From: Komarekiella atlantica HA4396-MV6
GTDB lineage: Bacteria > Cyanobacteriota > Cyanobacteriia > Cyanobacteriales > Nostocaceae
DNA length: 44,674 bases
Reading direction: 5' to 3'
Assembly: GCA_019359395.1 (NCBI GenBank)
Contig: JAHHHK010000047.1
Span: 1-44,674, forward strand
The notes under the pieces were generated by a model that was not told the origin of the DNA, made no database searches, and saw only the letters and a list, made by a program, of their open reading frames with translations. The translations under genes and the position numbers were made by a program. This document shows, in pieces, positions 18,183-26,891 of the stretch. Positions within the stretch are counted from its first letter, which is position 1, and every line of letters begins with the position of its first letter.

Positions 18183-19559
18183 TTAGGCTATCTCTGCTTT
18201 GGCTAATTCTTTGCGCTTGCGCTTCATCTTGGCAGCTGCGCCTAAACCGGCAGCTGTTACGACGCCCAAGATAGAAGCAGGTTCAGGAACAGGTTCGCTA
18301 TCCAGCCGAACAACTGACCCTAGTTCTGGGCCAACACCACGTTTGCTGATATAAATTTTGCCGTCAGGCCCAATATCAATTCCAGCAGCCGACTCTAACC
18401 CTTCACCAGCTGCAACAAGTGTTGTGCGAGTACCATCAGGAGCAACTTTGATCAGAGAACCAGGAAGGAACCGTAAATCACCTTCTAACTGGGAGTTATC
18501 ACTGAATTGTAGAACTAGCAAATTGCCTTCTTCATCAAAGGTGAGGTCAGTAATGTGTGTAAACCCATCTAGAAAAACCTCTGGCTTTCCATCCTCGCCG
18601 ATACGGAAAACCCGTGATTGATCTTCTGGATAAGGAAAACCCGTATATTCACCAACGTATAAAGCTCCATCGGGGCCAATTGCGCCACCTGTAGGTACTG
18701 ATTGAACCGCTATTTTTCCTCCAGGAAGCTGTTCTACTAGCCCTGGAAGTGCCTCTACTAGCTCTGGAGCTAACTCTTGCCCTGGTGGTGCAGATGGCAA
18801 CAGTGAGGCACTAAGGATGTTCTTAGGAATTGCGATCGCTTGGGCATCACTGCCATCAAGTTTAATTTTGTAAGCAGCGTTTCCACCCCCATCAACTACA
18901 TAAGCAGTATCGCCATTAATAGCCATATCGAAGGGATTACTAACTACATCCTGGCCATCTGGATTATTGATAATTTCATACTTGCCAAAGTCGAAAATAC
19001 TGTTGAGAGATCCAGTGTTCAAGTCAACTTTGTACAGTTTTCCTAACTCCGGGGCATTCAAAACTTTATCGGGTGTGGATGGTGGGAAAACCTTAAGTTG
19101 TGTTTCTGGGATAGGGAATTTAGAGCCAAGAGCAAGTGTTTCTTTATCGCGGTTTCCTGGATAACCAGCAAACCCAGTTAGCAGATAAGCATTCCCTTTA
19201 GAGTCGAATTGCAAGTCTTGAATACCAGCCCCTTGGTTGCCGCTGGGTTGTTCTGCTAGAGACACAAAGTTATTAAGTAGACGCGTTTTTGTACCATCTG
19301 GTGAGAGTTTAACGAGTGAACCAGTATTGCCTGCACAGAGAGGCTGAAATATTGCACTCGGAGATGGCTGACAATTCCCGTTTCCTCCAATACCTGGCTC
19401 TGTTGCATACAGACTTCCATCAGGGCCAAAGCTAATACCCCGGATATTGCTGACCCCATCGAGAACAGTCGTTAGGCTTGCAGCTTGTGCGGCTGATGTT
19501 CCACAAATTGCAGTAAAACAGAATGTAACGGATGTAAGAGCAAATGACTTGAGTTTCAT
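18183..19559 (-). CDS. scyE: ScyE: exported ScyD/ScyE-family propeller with PEP-CTERM tail
   Basis: A 458-residue protein starting with a signal peptide (MKLKSFALTS..., cleavage near SAAQA-AS). The body is an SMP-30/gluconolactonase-like propeller, with NIRGISFGPDGSLYATEPG, AIGPDGALYVGEYTGFPYPE and SAAGIDIGPDGKIYISKRG. The C-terminus is VPEPAS, a hydrophobic helix and KMKRKRKE, a PEP-CTERM sorting signal. It is paralogous to the preceding gene. The assignment as scyE rests on gene order. Family members are scytonemin-cluster proteins of unproven reaction, expected in the periplasm. AAAGG lies just before the ATG. Confidence 0.9.
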   Translation of the reverse strand: MKLKSFALTSVTFCFTAICGTSAAQAASLTTVLDGVSNIRGISFGPDGSLYATEPGIGGNGNCQPSPSAIFQPLCAGNTGSLVKLSPDGTKTRLLNNFVSLAEQPSGNQGAGIQDLQFDSKGNAYLLTGFAGYPGNRDKETLALGSKFPIPETQLKVFPPSTPDKVLNAPELGKLYKVDLNTGSLNSIFDFGKYEIINNPDGQDVVSNPFDMAINGDTAYVVDGGGNAAYKIKLDGSDAQAIAIPKNILSASLLPSAPPGQELAPELVEALPGLVEQLPGGKIAVQSVPTGGAIGPDGALYVGEYTGFPYPEDQSRVFRIGEDGKPEVFLDGFTHITDLTFDEEGNLLVLQFSDNSQLEGDLRFLPGSLIKVAPDGTRTTLVAAGEGLESAAGIDIGPDGKIYISKRGVGPELGSVVRLDSEPVPEPASILGVVTAAGLGAAAKMKRKRKELAKAEIA

Positions 19560-19647
19560 ACCTTTCGAGATTAAGAAATTAGTGATTTGTGGAAACTTTT
19601 ATAGTTTTAAAGACAGTGAATTCTAGTTCGTAGCAGATGCAGGTCTT

Positions 19648-20904
19648 TTACTTGAGCGTTAAGGCTTTAGTGGCTCTTTTCTTATGCAACCAACCAAGAC
19701 CCAAAGCGCCTGTTAATATGCCTAAAGTCGAACTAGGTTCAGGGACAGACTCTATATTTTCAATTTTGAGAACTTGCCCACCGTCAGGATGATCGCCTCG
19801 ATTTGTGACGTAAATTTCACCATCAGGGCCAATTGTCAAGGCGCTAGGTGACTCTAATCCATTGCCACTGAGGATGGTTGTACGAGTTCCATCAGCAGCT
19901 ATTTTGATCACCGAACCATCTAAATTACCCTTCCAAGCTGACTCATTGGCATACTGCAAAGCATACAAATTGCCCGCAGTATCAAACGTCAAGTCTGTTA
20001 GTTGAGTAAAACCATCTGCATAAACTGTCGTGCCATCAGAATCAACACGATAGATTTTTGCGCCACCTTCTGGAAAGGGAAAACCAGTAAATTGGCTGAC
20101 ATAATAAGCGCCATCGGGGCCTTTGGCTACACTTGAGGGTACTGATTGAATAGGAAGCGATGGCGGCGTTTCACTACCAGATGGCACTTGTGCCGGTTCA
20201 TTGGATGGGGTATCGGCAGGCGGGAACACTGGATTATTTAATATCTCTGGGGGAAACGCCGCTAAAGCCTGCAAATTACTGCCATCAGTTTTCACGCTGA
20301 GTAAGTCGTTTGCACCTGCATCAGCCGCAACCAGATTATTCCCATCGATTAAAAACCCTAAAGGATTACTACTTAAATCACTCCCATCAGGGTTGTTAGC
20401 GAGTTCATAGTTAGCTAAATCGGCAACACTTGTCCACGAATTAGTTTTAAAGTTGGGAGTAATGATTTTTCCTAGGTCAGTATTGCCTAAATTGCGATCG
20501 CGAAAGGCTGGATTAGCTGCATACCCAACTAAAACATAAGGTTTACCTTTAGCATCAAATTGGATATCACGAGGCCCAGCTGCTCCAGTACCATCTGGTA
20601 ACGCTAAAGAAGGGAGTCCTGTAAGTACACGCTTGGTCTTGCCATTCTCAACTTTGGTAACTGCGCCACTTGTGCCATAGCATAAAGAATCGCCTTGGCC
20701 ACTTGGTGGGGGAACACAAGCCCCATTTCCTCCTATTCCCGCCTCTGTAACATAGAGACTACCATCAGAACCAAAGCTCAACCCTCCGGCATTCTCTAAA
20801 CCGTCAGCAATTACAGAAAAGGATGCAGCGTGTGCAGCTTTCGTTTCAGAAATAGCGGCAATACAAAAACTGAGGAAAGTAATAGTAAGTAGCTTTAGTT
20901 TCAT
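19648..20904 (-). CDS. scyD: ScyD: exported ScyD/ScyE-family propeller with PEP-CTERM tail
   Basis: A 418-residue paralogue of ScyE, sharing the start MKLK, the signal peptide ending AAHA-ASF, and propeller motifs: NAGGLSFGSDGSLYVTEAGI, VAKGPDGAYYVSQFTGFPFP and SPSALTIGPDGEIYVTNRG. The C-terminus has VPEPSS, a hydrophobic stretch and HKKRATK. It starts 8 bases after AGGAGA, a strong ribosome binding site. It precedes scyE by 88 bp, consistent with one transcript and a tandem duplication origin for scyD/scyE. The enzymatic role is unproven; in N. punctiforme genetics I recall that these genes are not all essential for pigment. Confidence 0.9.
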   Translation of the reverse strand: MKLKLLTITFLSFCIAAISETKAAHAASFSVIADGLENAGGLSFGSDGSLYVTEAGIGGNGACVPPPSGQGDSLCYGTSGAVTKVENGKTKRVLTGLPSLALPDGTGAAGPRDIQFDAKGKPYVLVGYAANPAFRDRNLGNTDLGKIITPNFKTNSWTSVADLANYELANNPDGSDLSSNPLGFLIDGNNLVAADAGANDLLSVKTDGSNLQALAAFPPEILNNPVFPPADTPSNEPAQVPSGSETPPSLPIQSVPSSVAKGPDGAYYVSQFTGFPFPEGGAKIYRVDSDGTTVYADGFTQLTDLTFDTAGNLYALQYANESAWKGNLDGSVIKIAADGTRTTILSGNGLESPSALTIGPDGEIYVTNRGDHPDGGQVLKIENIESVPEPSSTLGILTGALGLGWLHKKRATKALTLK

Positions 20905-20944
20905 GTTTTGTCTCCTGGCGGCTATTTAGATCCCCGACTTCTTA

Positions 20945-20976
20945 AGATCCCCGACTTCTTAAAGAAGTCAGGGATC
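20945..20976. repeat. Hairpin abutting the scyC stop codon
   Basis: AGATCCCCGACTTCTT pairs with AAGAAGTCAGGGATCT, with one mismatch. The arm reaches the scyC stop (20976-20978). A further partial copy, GATCCCCGACTTCTTA, lies at 20929-20944. It could act as a partial attenuator or an mRNA stabiliser between the scyABC enzymes and the exported ScyD-F set. Confidence 0.65.
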
Positions 20977-21929
20977 TAATAGCCCGTTTTTGGTATGTAG
21001 CTCATCCCCCGATCAAACGACTGAAAATTACCAGCTTTACCTTCAACGAGACGTTTAATATTCATGCTCTCAGCGCCAAAGTCTTCAATCTGGAGTTTGC
21101 CGTGAGTAAAAGCTTCATCTACTTTCCAGAATGTGATTCGATGCAGGATAAAACCTGAAGCCTCTGGGTCAGCGAAAGCATAGGCGGTTGGAATAAGTAA
21201 CGCTACAGAACGCTGATAATATTCGTAGTCTGGATAAAAATGTTCTTGTTCAAGTAAGTAGTATTTACTCAGAACATGTAACCGTACAGAAACTTTTACC
21301 TTCTGATCATATTCATCCTTAAATTCACCTGATTCAGGAGTAATCTCGCCATTTGGTTGCAGTAAATGCGCCCACTCGTCTATATTTCGTAAGTCTTTTA
21401 AGTATTCAATTCCAATTTCAATTGGGGCATCAACATAGATGGTATCAGTATCAATAAAGTAGCGTCCTTTAGCTGCTGCGGTATGACCAGCTTTACGTTC
21501 CAAATTACCTTTGAGAGAACGACACTCGGAAGTATGTACTGTATGAATTCCCTGCATAATCATCTGAGTTTGCCGTTTTGGATCGACAAAGCTCAACCAG
21601 TGAAAGTACACGCCCTTTTCGTCTGTTCCTGGCTCGATGTAGTCAGGAGGAAACAGCAAAACAGGATAAACCTGAAAATATTTCTGATACTCTAACCCGC
21701 AGTGCCATTCAATGCCATAGAAAAGCGGGTTCTCTAGTTTTTTAACATGATAGTAGAGATTTTTGTGATAACCAGATGCAGATCCAAGCCAGGTATCTTC
21801 GTCAATCTGCTCTTTCATCCGGCTATAAAGCGTCCATTCATCTAAGTTTTTTAAACTACAAAGATAGTCAAAGGCGCTCTCTGGTGAAGTAGCAATATAA
21901 GCTGATGTTGCAAATGTATTTTTTTCCAC
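20976..21929 (-). CDS. scyC: ScyC: scytonemin cyclase
   Basis: Cyclises the ScyA coupling product, with decarboxylation, to the tricyclic ketone half-unit (known for the family). The 317-residue protein contains two aromatase/START-like halves: the first begins TSAYIATSPESAFDYLCSLKNLDEW, the second TIYVDAPIEIGIEYLKDLRNIDEW. The matching 'L..L.NIDEW' phrases suggest an internal duplication. It has no signal peptide and should be cytoplasmic. It starts at a GTG (21929), 8 bases after AAGGAG. It lies 50 bp after scyB, so is probably co-transcribed with it. Confidence 0.93.
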   Translation of the reverse strand: MEKNTFATSAYIATSPESAFDYLCSLKNLDEWTLYSRMKEQIDEDTWLGSASGYHKNLYYHVKKLENPLFYGIEWHCGLEYQKYFQVYPVLLFPPDYIEPGTDEKGVYFHWLSFVDPKRQTQMIMQGIHTVHTSECRSLKGNLERKAGHTAAAKGRYFIDTDTIYVDAPIEIGIEYLKDLRNIDEWAHLLQPNGEITPESGEFKDEYDQKVKVSVRLHVLSKYYLLEQEHFYPDYEYYQRSVALLIPTAYAFADPEASGFILHRITFWKVDEAFTHGKLQIEDFGAESMNIKRLVEGKAGNFQSFDRGMSYIPKTGY

Positions 21930-21979
21930 TGGTCACTCCTTAAATTAGTAGCTAATTGCTAACTATTGAAAATTAACAA

Positions 21980-23041
21980 TTAAGCTGCGATCGCTTTAGA
22001 CTGGCTGCGTTTACCGTTCATAATCCGGTCTTCTGCTAATCGTTTAGCAGCATCGTTAGTATGAATACCCTGCTGTTTAGCAATATCAAAAATGGCTAGT
22101 AGCGTGTCATAAATGTTATGCACTTGCTTGAAAGCTTTTTCTTCGTCGTAGCCAATCATTTCGTTATAAACATTGATTAACCCTCCGGCGTTAATTACAT
22201 AATCAGGGCTATAAAGAATATCTTTATCTGTAAGCATTTGACTATGTATTTGCTCATTGCCTAACTGATTATTAGCAGCACCAGCAATAATTGAAGCTTG
22301 TAATAGAGGAATTGTATGACTATTAAGAATTCCTCCTAAGGCACAAGGAGCAAAGATATCGACATCAAGAGAGTAAATCTCATCTGGTTCGACAACGGTT
22401 GCACCAAAAAGTCGTTTGACTTCTTCTGTTTTTGCTGAATCTACATCACTAACAAAAAGTTTAATGTCATGTTCATGCAAGTGTCGGCAGAGATTTTTAC
22501 CGACATTTCCTAAACCTTGAACTGCAACTTTCATGCCATCAAGTCTTTTACTCTGCCAGCGAAATTCTACAGCAGCTTTAATTCCTAGAAACACTCCTAA
22601 AGATGTGATGGGAGCAGGGCCACCAGACTTTTCTGATACTCCTACTACATGCTTAGTTTCTTTGCTGATTGTCCGCACGTCTTGGGGAGTAATATTTACA
22701 TCTTGTCCTGTGATAAAACGTCCATTGAGGCTATCTATAAAACGTCCGTAAGCTCTCAACATGTCATCTGTTTTATTTTCAGGATTAGCAATGATGACTG
22801 CTTTCCCTCCACCAGCGGGAATATTAGCACAAGCCGCTTTGTAAGTCATACCCCGACTGAGACGGAGAGCGTCTTTTAAAGCAGCTTCCTCGTTGATGTA
22901 AGGGAAAAGTCTTGTTGCTCCCATTGCTGGGCCTAAGTTCGTATTATGTATGGCAATAATTGCTTTAATATCGGGATTTTTGCCATGACAGAAAAGAACT
23001 TGTTCATGACCCATTTCTCTTACGGTTTCAAATAGCAGCAT
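21980..23041 (-). CDS. scyB: ScyB: leucine-dehydrogenase-like tryptophan dehydrogenase
   Basis: Oxidatively deaminates tryptophan to indole-3-pyruvate with NAD (known for ScyB). The 353-residue protein follows the Leu/Phe/Val dehydrogenase plan. The glycine-rich GPAMGATRLF is present, with Lys68 (substrate carboxylate) in MTYKAA and catalytic Lys80 in IPAGGGKAV, at the same numbers as in bacterial leucine dehydrogenase. The NAD fold has VAVQGLGNVGKNLC and a terminal Asp in LFVSDVD; 'GAANNQLG' and 'YVINAGGLINVYNE' follow. It is separated from scyA by a 470-bp gap holding a MITE, so co-transcription with scyA is uncertain. No strong SD was seen. Confidence 0.94.
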   Translation of the reverse strand: MLLFETVREMGHEQVLFCHGKNPDIKAIIAIHNTNLGPAMGATRLFPYINEEAALKDALRLSRGMTYKAACANIPAGGGKAVIIANPENKTDDMLRAYGRFIDSLNGRFITGQDVNITPQDVRTISKETKHVVGVSEKSGGPAPITSLGVFLGIKAAVEFRWQSKRLDGMKVAVQGLGNVGKNLCRHLHEHDIKLFVSDVDSAKTEEVKRLFGATVVEPDEIYSLDVDIFAPCALGGILNSHTIPLLQASIIAGAANNQLGNEQIHSQMLTDKDILYSPDYVINAGGLINVYNEMIGYDEEKAFKQVHNIYDTLLAIFDIAKQQGIHTNDAAKRLAEDRIMNGKRSQSKAIAA

Positions 23042-23511
23042 CTTAGTTTCTAAATATCGATTTTGGTTTGGTTAGAGTCAGTAATGATTAGGTAAGGATG
23101 AAGTATGAAAAAATAAGACTCACAAATCAAAGTAGAATCTCAGCTTTTTGAATGAGGTTGTTGGTTAGGATGAGAAGTTTGCTGCTTCTAATTTCATACT
23201 TCATTAGACCTCTTGCATAAATGCTTAAATTGTCATGTTGAGCGGAGCGAAACATCTCGGAGATTCTTTCCTCCACTACGTTCTGGTCAGAATGACACCA
23301 ATAATTTTTGGACTTTTGCAAGAGGTCTATTCTTGATTATTTGTTCTCACGCAGAGACGCAGCGAAAAGTTCTGTTCGCCTCCGGTCTCCGTCAGGAGAA
23401 GGAGGGTTTCCCTCTCTTACGAGACGCTAACGCGAACCGCAGGAAACTTTTCAAGACAGAGGCGCAGAGAGAAATACTAGTAAAACTGCACAAATATGCA
23501 ATTTTTTCAAG
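23042..23511. other. scyA-scyB gap with a MITE and other repeats
   Basis: 470 bp without a gene. It holds MITE copy 1 (23205-23329), then a compound repeat (about 23345-23485) with palindromic pieces such as TCCGGTCTCCGTCAGGAGA and CGAGACGCTAACGCGAACCG and inverted 'cgcagagacgcag'/'gaggcgcagaga'. Open frames crossing it are read-through of the repeats. Any internal promoter for scyB would be in 23042-23204. Confidence 0.7.
23205..23329. mobile_element. MITE copy 1 (125 bp) between scyB and scyA
   Basis: It begins TAGACCTCTTGCA and ends TGCAAGAGGTCTA, perfect 13-bp terminal inverted repeats that include the TA target. The interior is nearly identical to copies at 42206-42330 and 43949-44115. 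TA duplication and short TIRs suggest mobilisation by an IS630/Tc1-mariner-type transposase encoded elsewhere. Confidence 0.88.
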
Positions 23512-25395
23512 TCAAACTGCTGGAAATGAAACTTGTTTGGCTGATTTTTTTGCTTGACTTGATTTGACTCCTTGTGCTGCCAAACTCTTATTACGTCCAC
23601 CAGAGGGTGCTGGGCGATCAGGGTCAATTACTACATCGATTAGAAAAGGAACGTTTGAGGCGATCGCTTTTTCCAGTGCTTCTTCGATATCCGATTCTCT
23701 GACTACAACAATTGCTTCTGCTCCCATGCCACGAGCAATCATGGCAAAGTTGGTTGGTGGCATTGTTGCGTCTGCACCCTTTAATCCCAATACTTTCATC
23801 CCTTGATGACACATGTTGTAACGAGCATCGTTGAGTACAATCCAGATGGCGGGAATTTTGTATTTTACGGCTGTGCTGATTTCGTTATTCATCAACATCG
23901 CCCCATCACCCACAATAGCTACAGCTTTACCATTCCGCGCTTGGGCTGCACCTAAAACTCCTGTGACAGCGTGACCCATTGCTCCGACGCCTGTACTAAC
24001 TCGGTAACGATTGGCTTGGGCAAATTGCAGTAGATGAGTTGACCAAGTAAATGAGTTACCGCACTCTGCCATGACTACGGCATCGCTACCCTCAACAATG
24101 ATCTTTTGAATTGCTGACATCAATGCTTCTGGTCGCACTGGATAGTCTATATCCTGTTTTACTGCTTCACGCTCTGGACAGGGTAGCAACAGAGGTGTAG
24201 AACGAGCAAGAGCATCTGGCAACAGTTGCAACAATTCTTGTAAGTAGGTCTTGATATCAGACCGCACCCCGAAGGTTTCAACGTGGGGATAGGCGACTCC
24301 TGGCACTTCTGGGTCGATGTCTACATGTACTAAGCCTCCAGTCGGAACCATTGCTGCACTCCAGAAGGAAGTCGGTTCGCCAAGGCGGGTTCCTAATACG
24401 AGTGTACGTAGTGGAGGTTGCTGTTCCATATAAGTCAAGACGGAAGCATGACCGCCTAAACCTGTGACACCGACAAACTGGGGATGATCTTCAGGAAATA
24501 TGCCTTTACCACGAGGTGAACACATGACTGCTGCGCCGGTTTTCTCGGCGAGTTGGCGGATTTCGTCTGCGGCGTCACGCGCACCAAATCCAACCCAAAT
24601 AGCGAATGGCCCAGCAGATAATAATTCTACGGATTTAGCGATCGCTTGTTTGGGAGCAGTGATCGCAAAAGGCGAAATATCTAGTTGGGGTAAGGATATA
24701 TCCTCAACTAAACTTGTTTGCACACTGGTGGGAATGCTCAAATGGGCGACAAATCCGCCTGGCTGCGCTAAAGCTAGAGCAAGCTTGCGAAAAATTTGGG
24801 GTAGTTGAGCAGCCGATTCAATGGTGATTGCATAGTTAAACAGTGCTCCTGGGGTAAAAATTCCCCCACTCGGCAATGTGTAGGTGCTGGTTTCCTGAAT
24901 TGCCCAACGTCCACGCTGTGGTGCTGAGGTGCAAGCTGAGAGCAAAATCACTTTTGCACCTTCACCACGAGCAGCAAATAACCCGGTCAGAGCGTTGGTG
25001 ATCCCTGGCCCGGCTGTGGTAAATACTACAGTGGGGCGATCGCTTGCAAAGTAAGCCTCGGTGGCTGCAAAGGCTGCTCCTGCTTCATGGCGGAAGTTCA
25101 ACACTTCTATGCTGCTATTTGACAGCGCACCCCAAAGGCTGGCCATCGCACCCCCAGCTACGCCAAAAGCGTAACCTACTCCCAAATTTGCCAACATCTG
25201 AGCGATCGCATCGGCAACTGAGAGCTTAGGGGCTGTTTCGTTGGGTAAAAAGGGCTGAATTCCTTTGTTGTTCTCTAATTTATCCTGCTGATGTGAACCG
25301 TTTGATGCAGATTCTACATAGCTGTTTGGTGGCAATTCTTTGTATGGCTCAGTAGTGATTAGGGGAGACTTTGAACCAGTATAGTTTTTACTCAT
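23512..25395 (-). CDS. scyA: ScyA: ThDP-dependent scytonemin coupling enzyme
   Basis: Couples indole-3-pyruvate and p-hydroxyphenylpyruvate in an acyloin-type condensation, the committed step of scytonemin synthesis (known for the family). The 627-residue protein has the acetolactate synthase architecture. The N-terminal ThDP domain has Glu104 in FRHEAGAAF, the thiazolium-activating glutamate; a central domain follows; the C-terminal ThDP/Mg domain has VGDGAMLMNNEIS and VLNDARYNM. About 57 residues precede the catalytic domain, a hydrophilic extension without signal features. It is the first gene of the cluster and divergent from the kinase/regulator pair, with a 1.5-kb control region between. 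Confidence 0.95.
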   Translation of the reverse strand: MSKNYTGSKSPLITTEPYKELPPNSYVESASNGSHQQDKLENNKGIQPFLPNETAPKLSVADAIAQMLANLGVGYAFGVAGGAMASLWGALSNSSIEVLNFRHEAGAAFAATEAYFASDRPTVVFTTAGPGITNALTGLFAARGEGAKVILLSACTSAPQRGRWAIQETSTYTLPSGGIFTPGALFNYAITIESAAQLPQIFRKLALALAQPGGFVAHLSIPTSVQTSLVEDISLPQLDISPFAITAPKQAIAKSVELLSAGPFAIWVGFGARDAADEIRQLAEKTGAAVMCSPRGKGIFPEDHPQFVGVTGLGGHASVLTYMEQQPPLRTLVLGTRLGEPTSFWSAAMVPTGGLVHVDIDPEVPGVAYPHVETFGVRSDIKTYLQELLQLLPDALARSTPLLLPCPEREAVKQDIDYPVRPEALMSAIQKIIVEGSDAVVMAECGNSFTWSTHLLQFAQANRYRVSTGVGAMGHAVTGVLGAAQARNGKAVAIVGDGAMLMNNEISTAVKYKIPAIWIVLNDARYNMCHQGMKVLGLKGADATMPPTNFAMIARGMGAEAIVVVRESDIEEALEKAIASNVPFLIDVVIDPDRPAPSGGRNKSLAAQGVKSSQAKKSAKQVSFPAV

Positions 25396-26891
25396 TGCTC
25401 TTACGTAATTTTCGGGAATTTCGAGGTGGTATTTTTAATTACACTTAAGTACTTGATAATGATTAATACAAACAACTCTGTTGTTTTTTACAATTATGAT
25501 CAAGCTTGGCTGATGGTAGAGGCAGTTAATTGCTTGATGGTTAATGCTTTGGAGAATATTATTGAAAAACTTTACGATAAAAGCAAGACAATCAAGGCTG
25601 TGCTTCTAAGAGCAAGAATATAAGAGATTAAGACTTGTTAACAATGAAAAATCCTTTGATATGGATGTCAATTTTGTTGCTGTTGTTGTGACGGCTACAC
25701 TGCTCACTGAGACTGTTTAAGAGATAGTTACTTAGCGATCGCTAATGAGGTGAAAGTTCATTTACAATGAACAATCCTTTGATGAAGATGTCAATTTTGT
25801 TGCTGTTGTTGCAGTAGCGGTAATTTATACTCAGATCCTTGATAAATTAATACCTGACGATGGTTGGCCAGACATATGACCATATTTGCAATGAAAAATC
25901 TTTTGATGGAGATATCAATTTTGTTGTTGTTGTGATAAACACAATTTTTACTTAGCCGTTTTCGGAGATTGATACCTTGCGATCGCTAGGAAGCTGTGTC
26001 ACTATACTTACATTAAATATTAATTTATGAGTGTCAAGGATCAGGTATGGTTTTTATGCATCATGCTGGGTTCACGCTATCTTGATATAAATCAAATGTG
26101 TTTTGGCTTATTTTATAGCGGCTAATTTTTGTTATTTCAAAAAGTCAAACTGATAAATTTGTAATTCTAACTCACCAACACAAATTGCCTAAATTAAAAT
26201 ATGACCATAACTATAAGCTATGGCAGTCTTTGTTATTGTCATCAAATACTTCTTGATTTAGCTTTTTTTGTGCCAGTAAATACATCCGTTCTTAACATTC
26301 TCTATCTCTTTAGGGCGACATTTAAGTATTGAGCGTATATTCCTTGAGCAAAGTATTTCTTATGGCAGATGACCTAGTATATAATTTTATAGTTAGATCC
26401 CTGCAATAGTAATTTAATGAATATAAACTTTTGAAAAAAGTTGCCTATTTAAAACATCAATAATTATTGGGCAAGTACATCTTAAGTAAACCATTAAGTA
26501 ACTATATACCAAAGGTAATTGATGTAGATACAGTTCAATTTTGAATATCTCACTTACCTATAAATTAAACGTTTCACAGCCTGAATCTGAGCCAGATTTT
26601 AGACTAATCTTATTGATTTGTCTGGAATTTTTCTCTAACTGTAATAAATTATTTAAATCAAGAACAGATTCCAATTGTTTTAATCTTTTGAGGAAATTTG
26701 GGTCAAATTATACATTTTTTTATGTATAATAAGATTTGTTAACCTAATTAGTAAAATATTTATGGGATATGCTAGTAAGTCTTGTTTTTTAGCAATCTAA
26801 CGTACATTAAGGGTTTTAGATAAGTTGTGATTATAAGTTCATTCATGGCTATGGTGTGGACTTTATTATAAGGACTGAGTAGGGATGGAAT
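25396..26891. promoter_or_regulatory. Divergent control region between scyA and the scytonemin kinase gene
   Basis: About 1.5 kb without a convincing gene, AT-rich, and the only long space between the leftward scy operon and the rightward regulator genes. It must hold promoters for both sides. Three related repeats (25641-25692, 25764-25817, 25888-25930) lie 250-540 bp from the scyA start. The remaining ~950 bp shows no repeat or hairpin I can define. An AraC-type regulator needs binding sites, and this is the natural place for them (inference). Confidence 0.6.
25641..25930 (+). repeat. Three diverged direct repeats spaced ~123 bp upstream of scyA
   Basis: The core begins CAATGAAAAATCCTTTGAT and continues as TCAATTTTGTTGCTGTTGTT. 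It occurs with its ATG at 25644, 25767 and 25891. Spacings are 123 and 124 bp. Weaker similarity extends through the spacers, for example 'gagat..tac.ttagcgatcgcta' after copies 1 and 3. Each core also reads as a tiny ORF of 14-16 residues (like MKNPL..MSILLLLL). See the findings for the two readings. Confidence 0.8.

Noticed and set aside
23213-23557. ORFs crossing MITE copies (also 42166-42414 and 43868-44062)
   Set aside because: The same residues (CLNCHVERSETSRRFFPPL) appear wherever the MITE occurs, so these are translations of the repeat.
25459-25623. 54-residue plus-strand ORF just upstream of scyA
   Set aside because: No clear RBS, no recognisable domain and AT-rich composition like the surrounding spacer. 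It could be real, but nothing beyond an open frame supports it.
26541-26729. 62-residue ORF upstream of the histidine kinase
   Set aside because: Low-complexity translation in an AT-rich control region, with no RBS and no family resemblance.
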